Shown here: piece after piece, positions 1 through 6,029 of the stretch
Layout of the letters: every line of letters begins with the position of its first letter
Numbering within the stretch: position 1 is the first letter of the stretch
From: CAZKTF01 sp964555565
Lineage (GTDB): Bacteria > Planctomycetota > JAJSAM01 > JAKLKS01
DNA length: 17,975 bases
Direction of reading: 5' to 3'
Assembly: GCA_964555565.1 (NCBI GenBank)
Contig: CAZKTF010000052.1
Location: 1-17,975 of the forward strand
Translations under genes and position numbers: made by a program
Notes under the pieces: generated by a model
What the model was told of the DNA's origin: nothing
Databases searched by the model: none
The model's input: only the letters and a program-made list of their open reading frames with translations

Positions 1-17
1 TCTGGGCGGGGGGCGCC

Positions 18-782
18 GTGGCCGCCTCGACCTCCGGCCGGGCCGACGCCGGGCGCGCCGCCGGGGCCCCCGACGCCGACCTGATCGCCGACTTCCGGCG
101 CGCGAACCCGCGCCTGGGCGAGGAGATGGCGCTCCTGCTCCTGGCCCTCCTCCCCGTCGCCGCGGTCGTGCGCGCCTTCCTCGACGCCGGCGTGGCGGGG
201 GCGACGGCGGCCCGCCCCGGGCGCTGGACCCTGTCCGCGATCGGGTCGGCGGCGGCGGCGCACGCGGTCCGGTTCGTGGGACTCCTCGTCCTCGCGGCCC
301 TCGCGCTCGGCGCGGCGCGCCTCCTCCTCGACGGCTTCCTCGGGAAGTGGTGGACGAAGTGGGTCGAGGAGAACGTCCGCGACGGCCTCGCGGGCTTCAC
401 GCTCCTCCGGGGGCGGGAGGCGCTGGCGGTCCTCGTCTTCTTCCTCCTCGGGCGGGTCTCCGACGCGGCGCGCGGCGCGCTGGCCGCGGGGACGGCCCGG
501 GGGGTCCTCCGCGCCTGGCTCGGCGGTTTCGTCTTCCTCGTGCGGCGGCCCTTCGGCGTGCTCGTGGTCGGGCTCGCCCCCGCGGCCGGGCAGGTCGCGG
601 CGGTGCTGGCGCTCGCCCCGATCGTCGAGGCCGTGGACGGCCCCTCCCCCGTCGCGGTCCTCGGGGCCACGCTCGTCTTCCAGGTGGCGATGGTCCTCCG
701 CGAGGCCTGCCACGCCGCCGGGCTCGCGGCCATGACCGTCCTCGTCGGGGGAGAGGCGGGCGTCCGGGAGGCGGCCGCGTGA
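18..782 (+). CDS. Multi-pass membrane protein of unknown function
   Basis: Predicted integral membrane protein of about 254 residues. Hydrophobic stretches lie near residues 38-55, 78-105, 135-150, 165-200 and 210-245, separated by short Arg-rich loops, as expected for a polytopic inner-membrane protein. There is a charged cytoplasmic-looking start and a short amphipathic stretch rich in Trp and Lys (GKWWTKWVEENVRDG, about residues 111-125). I recognise no family and see no catalytic motif. The reading frame is open to the left edge of the window, so the GTG at 18 is only the first visible start and the gene may begin upstream. Its TGA overlaps the GTG of the next gene (GTGA overlap at 779-782), so the two are translationally coupled and probably form one operon. 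Real as a gene: likely. Function: unknown. Confidence 0.6.
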   Translation: MAASTSGRADAGRAAGAPDADLIADFRRANPRLGEEMALLLLALLPVAAVVRAFLDAGVAGATAARPGRWTLSAIGSAAAAHAVRFVGLLVLAALALGAARLLLDGFLGKWWTKWVEENVRDGLAGFTLLRGREALAVLVFFLLGRVSDAARGALAAGTARGVLRAWLGGFVFLVRRPFGVLVVGLAPAAGQVAAVLALAPIVEAVDGPSPVAVLGATLVFQVAMVLREACHAAGLAAMTVLVGGEAGVREAAA

Positions 783-1441
783 GCGGGCCCCCGGGGGAGG
801 CCGCTCCGACCGCCCCCGCGGCCCGCGTGAGCCCGCTCCTCCTCGTGAGCCTCGGGGCCTCGGCCCTCTCGCTCCTCCTGCTTGCGCCGCTGGCCCTGTT
901 CGGGCCCCTGGCGGCGGGGGTGCTCGCCTTCCTCGGGTACCGCCAGGTCCGGGCCTCGGGAGGGAGGGTCCGCTCGGCGGGGCTCGCCCGCGTCGCCATG
1001 TCCGCGGCGCTGGGGACGCTCCTCCTCCACGCCTGGCTCGTGGTGCGCTACGCGCCCGTCGCGGCCGCCTACGCCGCGATGACGCGGGCGGCGGAGGACG
1101 TGCGCGCGGCGCTCTCCACCGGGACGGCGGAGTCCGCCTGGGACCTCCTCGGGCCGGAGGGGCACGAGGCGGAGACCCGGGAGGCCTTCCTCGCCCGCCT
1201 GCGGAAGGCGGCGGCCCGGCTCGGGGCGCTGGCGGACCTGGGGGAGGCCCGGGAGGCCGGCGGCGACTGGGACCGGAAGGACAGGTACCTCGGGGACCCG
1301 GAGGCGGTGCTCAGGCTCGCGGTGCGGTTCGAGGCCCGCTTCGAGCGCGGTCCCGGCCGCGTGGAGATGGAGTTCCTCGTCCGGCGCGAGGGCCGCGGGG
1401 CGCGGGCGTTCCTCGTCGCCCTCCGCGTGGAGCCGCGCTGA
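779..1441 (+). CDS. Small membrane protein with C-terminal soluble domain, unknown function
   Basis: A 220-residue protein starting at the GTG that overlaps the upstream stop (GTGA). The frame is open back to 347, but that extension lies inside the upstream membrane gene and reads as low-complexity Arg/Gly/Pro, so the coupled GTG is preferred. The N-terminus is Pro/Ala-rich. Two hydrophobic segments follow near residues 18-52 and 68-90, the first holding a Gly/Ala-rich hairpin (PLAAGVLAFLGYRQV) like those of small DUF4190-type membrane proteins. Residues from about 98 to 220 form a charged soluble domain with alternating strands at the end (VLRLAVRFEARF, VEMEFLVRR, ARAFLVALRVEP), suggestive of an NTF2-like or similar alpha+beta fold outside the membrane. 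No known function. The frame continues after its TGA into a short hydrophobic stretch, described separately. Confidence 0.6.
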   Translation: MSGPPGEAAPTAPAARVSPLLLVSLGASALSLLLLAPLALFGPLAAGVLAFLGYRQVRASGGRVRSAGLARVAMSAALGTLLLHAWLVVRYAPVAAAYAAMTRAAEDVRAALSTGTAESAWDLLGPEGHEAETREAFLARLRKAAARLGALADLGEAREAGGDWDRKDRYLGDPEAVLRLAVRFEARFERGPGRVEMEFLVRREGRGARAFLVALRVEPR

Positions 1442-1471
1442 CCCCCCTGGGTCGTCCTGGGGACGGTGCTG

Positions 1472-1558
1472 ATGTTCGCCCTCTGCCCCTTCCTCGCGCG
1501 GTCGAGGGCGTTCTGCCGCGTCTGGTACCGCCGCCCCGCCGCCGCGGGGAGGACCTGA
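1472..1558 (+). other. Possible 28-residue hydrophobic small ORF downstream of the membrane pair
   Basis: ATG at 1472 with a GGGGA sequence eight bases upstream opens a 28-codon frame ending in TGA at 1556. It reads MFALCPFLARSRAFCRV and then an Arg/Ala-rich tail. It is in the same frame as the preceding gene, whose TGA is at 1439, so it could also be a read-through extension or the remnant of a longer C-terminus. In such GC-rich DNA a short open frame means little. Listed because it is the only content of the gap between the two convergent genes apart from a hairpin. Confidence 0.15.
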
Positions 1559-1591
1559 GCAGGCGCCTCGACTACCGCGGCGCGCCCTGCT
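1558..1591. terminator. Hairpin at convergent junction, possible bidirectional terminator
   Basis: AGCAGG at 1558-1563 pairs with CCTGCT at 1586-1591, and CGCC at 1564-1567 pairs with GGCG at 1579-1582, leaving a three-base bulge and an 11-base loop. It lies where the rightward membrane genes meet the leftward NHL gene and overlaps the last codons of the latter. There is no T-run on either side, so intrinsic termination is uncertain. Confidence 0.3.
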
Positions 1592-4190
1592 GGATCCAGG
1601 CGCGGACGACGGCCAGTTCGCGGTCCGTGAGCGGGAGCTTGCCCGCGGGCATGCGGTCCCCGTCCACCGGGACGGTCGGGTCGAGCTTCTGGTAGAGGTA
1701 GGAGTTCGCGGGGTCGCCGGGGACGACGCGGAGCCACGCGGGACGCTCCCGCGAGGGGGCGTTCACCATCGAGGCGAAGGCCGCGTCCGGGTCGTCGAAG
1801 GCGAGGGAGTGCTGCGCGGCCGGGCCGGTGTGGCAGCCCGAGGTCGCGCAGGTCTTGCGGAACAGGGGGAAGACCGACCGGGCGTAGAGGTCCCGCGCCC
1901 CCCAGACCACGCGCACCCGTCCGTTCCCGAGGTCCGCGACGTAGAGGTTCCCGCCCGCGTCGAGGGCGAGCCCGTGGGGCTCCTGGAGCCTCGCCGCCGC
2001 GGCGGGCCCGCCGTCCCCGGAGAACCCGGGGGCGCCGGTACCCGCCACGGTGGTGATCGTGCCGCCCGGGTCCACGCGGCGCACGACGTGGCTGTCGCGG
2101 TCGGCGACGTAGAGCGTCCCGTCCCCGTCCACGGCCACGCCCACGGGGGTGCGGAGCGTCGCGGCGGTCGCCGGCCCCCCGTCCCCGGAGGAGCCCGCGG
2201 TCCCGTTCCCCGCCACGGTCGTGATCGTCCCGTCGGTGTCCACGCGGCGGACCCGGTGGTTGGCCGAGTCGGCGATGAAGAGGCGCCCCGCCGCGTCCAC
2301 GGCGAGGAAGTTCGCGGGGCGCCCGGAGGCGTCCCCGGCGAAGCCGAGCGCGGCCGCGGTCGCGGGCCCCCCGTCCCCGGAGTCCCCCGGAGTCCCGGTG
2401 CCGGCGAAGGTCCCGATGGTCCCGTCCGCGTCCACGCGCCGCACGCGCGAGTTCGCCTCGTCGGCGACGAAGGCCCGGCCGGCCGCGTCGGCGGCGACCG
2501 AGGAGGGGAGGTCCAGCGCCGCCGCGACGGCCGGGCCGCCGTCCCCGGAGAAGCCCTCGACCCCGCTGCCGGCGGCGTCCACCATCGCGTCCTCGACGAA
2601 GGAGTGGCGCTTGACCTTCTGCCCGTGCCAGGACGCGATGAGGAGGTCCCCGCTGCCCGGGACCACGGCGAGGCCCGTGGGGTGGAACAGGGAGACGTCC
2701 TCCGAGTGGCCGACCCCGTCGCCCGGGAAGCCGTTCCCCGCTACGGTGATCACGTAGCCGTCGCTGCGCACCATGCGCACGCGGTGGTTGTTCCAGTCGG
2801 CGAGGAGCAGCTCCCCCGTCCCGGACCGCACCGCCACGGCGATGGGCCAGTAGAGGTCGGTCTTGAGTCCGCCCCGCCCGTCGCCGGAGAAGGCCGTCCG
2901 CCCGGTCCCCACGAGCGTGTCGATGGTCCCCGGGACCCCGAGCGTCGGGGCGAGCCCGGGGTCCGGGTCCGGGTCCCCCCCGGGGGGCCTCGGCGGGAGC
3001 ATCAGGCGGCCGGGCCGCCGCGCGACCACCACGCGGACCGTGTGCGTCCCCTTGTCCACGACGTAGAGGTTCCCGCGGCGGTCGAGGCAGATCCCCGTGG
3101 GCTGGCGGAGCGGGGCGGTCGCCGCGGGGCCGCCGTCCCCGTCGAAGGGGCCGTGCTCGTGGGGCGCGCCCGGGTCCTCGTGGCCGCCGGCGAAGGTCTC
3201 GATGGTCCCGTCGGGGGCGATGCGGCGGACCCGGTGGTTGTCCCGGTCCGCGACGAAGATCGACCCGTCGCGGCCGGCCTCCACGTCCGAGGGAGCGCGG
3301 AGCTGCGCGAGGACGGCGGGCCCACCGTCCCCCGAGAGCCCGGGGACGCCCGTCCCCGCCACGGTCTCGATGACCCCGTCGGTCCCGATCCTCCGGACCC
3401 TGTGGTTCCCCGCGTCGGCCAGAAGGACCCGCCCGTCCCGGTCCACGGCGACCTTCCCGCCGGGCTGCCCCACGGGGTCGTCGGGGAAGGCGAACTCGGC
3501 GTCCGCCGCCGGCCCGCCGTCGCCCGAGGAACCCTTCGTCCCCTTCCCCGCCACGGTGGTGATGACCCCGTCCGTCCCGATCCGCCGGAGGCGCTGGTTC
3601 CCGCTGTCGAGGAGGAGCAGGCTCCCGTCGGGTAGGAAGGCCACGGAGGTCGGGAGCCTCAGGGCGGCCGCGGTCGCGGGCCCCCCGTCCCCCGAGAAGC
3701 CCGGCGTCCCGGTCCCGGCGAGGGTCTCGACGATCCCGTCCTCGCGGAGGCGCTTGACGCGGTGGTTGTGCCAGCAGGCGACGACGAGCCGGCCCTCGGG
3801 GTCCCAGGCCGCGCCCGTGGGGTGGTTGAGGAGCGCCTCCCCGGCGAGGCCGTCCGTGTCCCCGGGGAGCCCCGTCCCCATGGCGGTCACGAGCGTGCCG
3901 TCGGGGCTCCTCAGGCGCACGCGGTGGTTGTTCCAGTCGAGGATGCAGAGCCGCCCGTCCGGCGCCACGGCCGCGTCGTCGGGCCAGAAGAGGCTCGACT
4001 CCCGCGCCGCGAACCCGTCCCCGCCGAAGCCCGGCTCCCCGGTCCCGGCCACGGTGTGGATCGAGCCGGGGAGCGCGACCAGCGGCGTCCCGCCCCCGCG
4101 CGGACCGTCGTCCCCGCCGTCCCCGCCGCCGCAGCCCGCGGAGGCCGCCGCGGCGAGGAGGAGGGCGACCGCGCTAGTTGTCGAGCGCAC
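1572..4190 (-). CDS. Exported (probable lipoprotein) tandem NHL-propeller protein with C-terminal CX4CH cytochrome-like domain
   Basis: An 872-residue protein. The chosen start is the GTG at 4190, because it leads directly into a signal peptide (MRSTTSAVALLLAAAASAGC) with a possible lipobox Cys at residue 20; the frame is open to 4235 but the extra 15 residues precede the signal. The lipobox (S-A-G before Cys) lacks the usual Leu at -3. A Gly/Asp-rich linker follows. There are then two six-bladed NHL propellers at about 41-390 and 420-764, joined by a Pro-rich linker. Each blade has the pattern hP.gvavd..G.lyvaD..NhrVRrv, and loops between blades carry GFSGDGGPA. Residues 765-872 form a small cytochrome-like domain with Cys781, Cys786 and His787 (CATSGCH), VVPGDPANSYLYQKL, a possible axial Met847 (DRMP) and the ending VRAWIQQGA, as in c-type-like domains of Planctomycetota and Myxococcota surface proteins. 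It overlaps the upstream gene by 17 bases. Haem binding is inferred. Confidence 0.85.
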   Translation of the reverse strand: MRSTTSAVALLLAAAASAGCGGGDGGDDGPRGGGTPLVALPGSIHTVAGTGEPGFGGDGFAARESSLFWPDDAAVAPDGRLCILDWNNHRVRLRSPDGTLVTAMGTGLPGDTDGLAGEALLNHPTGAAWDPEGRLVVACWHNHRVKRLREDGIVETLAGTGTPGFSGDGGPATAAALRLPTSVAFLPDGSLLLLDSGNQRLRRIGTDGVITTVAGKGTKGSSGDGGPAADAEFAFPDDPVGQPGGKVAVDRDGRVLLADAGNHRVRRIGTDGVIETVAGTGVPGLSGDGGPAVLAQLRAPSDVEAGRDGSIFVADRDNHRVRRIAPDGTIETFAGGHEDPGAPHEHGPFDGDGGPAATAPLRQPTGICLDRRGNLYVVDKGTHTVRVVVARRPGRLMLPPRPPGGDPDPDPGLAPTLGVPGTIDTLVGTGRTAFSGDGRGGLKTDLYWPIAVAVRSGTGELLLADWNNHRVRMVRSDGYVITVAGNGFPGDGVGHSEDVSLFHPTGLAVVPGSGDLLIASWHGQKVKRHSFVEDAMVDAAGSGVEGFSGDGGPAVAAALDLPSSVAADAAGRAFVADEANSRVRRVDADGTIGTFAGTGTPGDSGDGGPATAAALGFAGDASGRPANFLAVDAAGRLFIADSANHRVRRVDTDGTITTVAGNGTAGSSGDGGPATAATLRTPVGVAVDGDGTLYVADRDSHVVRRVDPGGTITTVAGTGAPGFSGDGGPAAAARLQEPHGLALDAGGNLYVADLGNGRVRVVWGARDLYARSVFPLFRKTCATSGCHTGPAAQHSLAFDDPDAAFASMVNAPSRERPAWLRVVPGDPANSYLYQKLDPTVPVDGDRMPAGKLPLTDRELAVVRAWIQQGAPR

Positions 4191-6021
4191 CCTCGGCGAT
4201 CCAGGCCCGGATGGCGTCCAGGTCCTCCGCCGCAAGCGGCCCCGCGTCCTTCGGCATCGGGTCCCCGCTCCCGCCCACCGAGACCTGCGTCCCCGACACC
4301 TTGTGCCAGAGGTAGCTCTGGGAGGGCCTCCCGGGCAGGACGCGGAGGAGGGGGGACTCGGCGCTCGGCACGTTCACGGCGGTGGACCGCGTGGACGAGG
4401 CGGTGGTGAAGTCGAGGCCGTGGTTGGCGAAGGGCGGGGTGTGGCACGCGGCCAGCGCGCAGGACCCGTAGAGGACGGGCTGGACCCGCGCGGCAAGGCG
4501 CGCCTGGGAGAGGACGGTCGAGGGGAGGGCGCGGCGCCCGTGCGTCACGAGGTGGCCGCGCGTGAGCTGCAAGAGGTTCCCCCCCGCCATCACCTCGTTC
4601 CCCTCGTCGTCCACCCAGACCGCGTGGAAGTCGCGCGCCGCCGCGGGGACGCCGGGCGCCGACTGCCAGGTGTCCCCCTCGCGGCGCAGCACCGTGGCCG
4701 AGAAGCCCACCGCGACGGGGGTCCCCGGGGCGGGCACGAACACCCCGTTCAGGCCGGGGAGCCCTCCCTGGGCCGACTGGAACTTCCCGTTCTTCCAGGT
4801 CCCGTCGGTGCCGCGCTCCACGATCACCGCGGAGACTCCCCCCACCGCCACCGAGGGGTCCGCGCCGTTGACCGTGAACAGGGTGGAGGAGGTGGCGGAG
4901 TCCACGGACGTCCACGCCGCGCCGTCGTAGTGCAGCAGCGTCCCGCCCTGCCCGCAGGCCCAGACGTCGTTCGCCTGGGACCCCCAGACCTTGAAGAGCA
5001 TGCGGCCCTCGGCGTCCACGGGCGGCGCGACGATGCTCCACGCGGAGCCGTTCCAGTGGCAGATCGCGGGCCGCGGCCCGACCCCGTCCGGGTCGCCGCC
5101 CACCGCCCACACGTCCGTCGGCCCGGAGCCCCAGATGCCGTACAGGATCGCGTCCTCCCCGGTGGACCGGTCCTCGAGGACCCCGGTGGCGGGGTCGAGC
5201 CGGACGACCGTCCCGCCGGTCCCCGAGGCCCACACCCCGTCGCCGGGGACGCCCGTCACCCACCAGAGGTCCCCCGCGGGGGCGACGGGGACGCGGACCC
5301 AGGCCTCGCCGGCGCGGGCGAGCCGGAGGAAGAGCGGGCCCTGCCCGTCGTCGGCGCCCACGGCGTAGAGGTCGGGCAGCGGCCCGGACCCGCCCCAGAC
5401 CGAGAGCAGCGCCCCTCCCAGCTCCTGGAGGGGGACGCCCCAGGCGGGGGCGCCGAGCTGCCTCTGCCGCAGCCTCTCCGCCAGCGCGAGGACCCGTTCG
5501 AAGGCGGAGGCGGCCCTCCTCGATCGGCGGATGGAGTCCGCCTCCTGCCCCCCCGCGCGCAGGGCCGCGGCCTCCCCGGCGGCGGCGCGCGCCGCGGCGG
5601 CGGCGTCGAGGACCCGACCGCGGGCCCCGGAGCCCTCGAGGAGCGCCGCGCGCGTCACCGCCTCGACGTCCCGCTCCTCGAGCAGGGACTCGCCGGCGTC
5701 CAGCGCGCCGTCCAGGCCGGCGCGCAACGGCGCGTCCGCGGAGAGGACCGTGTTGCAGGCGGTGGAGACCGCGCCGAGCCGCCGGAAGTCCCCGGCGAGC
5801 CCCCTGCCCGGACGGGCCAGGGACTTCCCCAGGGCCACGTAGCGCGCGTGGACCTTCTTCTCGCCCCCCTCGGTGGCGGGGATCATCTCCTCGACCCGCG
5901 CCGCGATCACCCCGAGGTCGAGGCCCGGGAGGCCGGAGGCGGCGGGGACCGGACGCGCCGGCCCGAGGACCCCTCCCGCCGCGAGGAGAAGGGCGAAGGC
6001 GGAGGGGGTGTTCCGGCGCAC
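4174..6021 (-). CDS. Exported seven-bladed propeller protein with helical N-domain and C-terminal CX4CH cytochrome-like domain
   Basis: A 615-residue protein starting with GTG at 6021, eight bases after the upstream stop. It has an N-terminal signal peptide (residues 1 to about 28, hydrophobic core AFALLLAAGGVLG). A mostly helical domain follows at about 30-190, containing KVHARYVALGKSLARP and RLGAVSTAC; the same domain opens the neighbouring NHL protein. Residues 200-490 contain seven repeats of the type lf.vWGsgptDVWAvG...llhydG..W, which predicts a seven-bladed beta-propeller of the kind common in myxobacterial-type secreted proteins and unrelated in sequence to NHL repeats. The C-terminus (about 510-615) is a cytochrome-like domain with Cys521, Cys526 and His527 (CALAACH), RVLPGRPSQSYLWHKV, Met589 in GDPMPKD and IRAWIAEGA, clearly homologous to the end of the downstream gene. 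No lipobox is visible, so it is probably secreted to the periplasm or surface. Ligand and role unknown. Confidence 0.82.
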   Translation of the reverse strand: MRRNTPSAFALLLAAGGVLGPARPVPAASGLPGLDLGVIAARVEEMIPATEGGEKKVHARYVALGKSLARPGRGLAGDFRRLGAVSTACNTVLSADAPLRAGLDGALDAGESLLEERDVEAVTRAALLEGSGARGRVLDAAAAARAAAGEAAALRAGGQEADSIRRSRRAASAFERVLALAERLRQRQLGAPAWGVPLQELGGALLSVWGGSGPLPDLYAVGADDGQGPLFLRLARAGEAWVRVPVAPAGDLWWVTGVPGDGVWASGTGGTVVRLDPATGVLEDRSTGEDAILYGIWGSGPTDVWAVGGDPDGVGPRPAICHWNGSAWSIVAPPVDAEGRMLFKVWGSQANDVWACGQGGTLLHYDGAAWTSVDSATSSTLFTVNGADPSVAVGGVSAVIVERGTDGTWKNGKFQSAQGGLPGLNGVFVPAPGTPVAVGFSATVLRREGDTWQSAPGVPAAARDFHAVWVDDEGNEVMAGGNLLQLTRGHLVTHGRRALPSTVLSQARLAARVQPVLYGSCALAACHTPPFANHGLDFTTASSTRSTAVNVPSAESPLLRVLPGRPSQSYLWHKVSGTQVSVGGSGDPMPKDAGPLAAEDLDAIRAWIAEGALDN

Positions 6022-6029
6022 CGTTCGCG

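Noticed and set aside
347..778. N-terminal extension of the second membrane gene back to 347
   Set aside because: It overlaps the first membrane gene and is Arg/Gly-rich without hydrophobic segments; the coupled GTG at 779 explains the gene.
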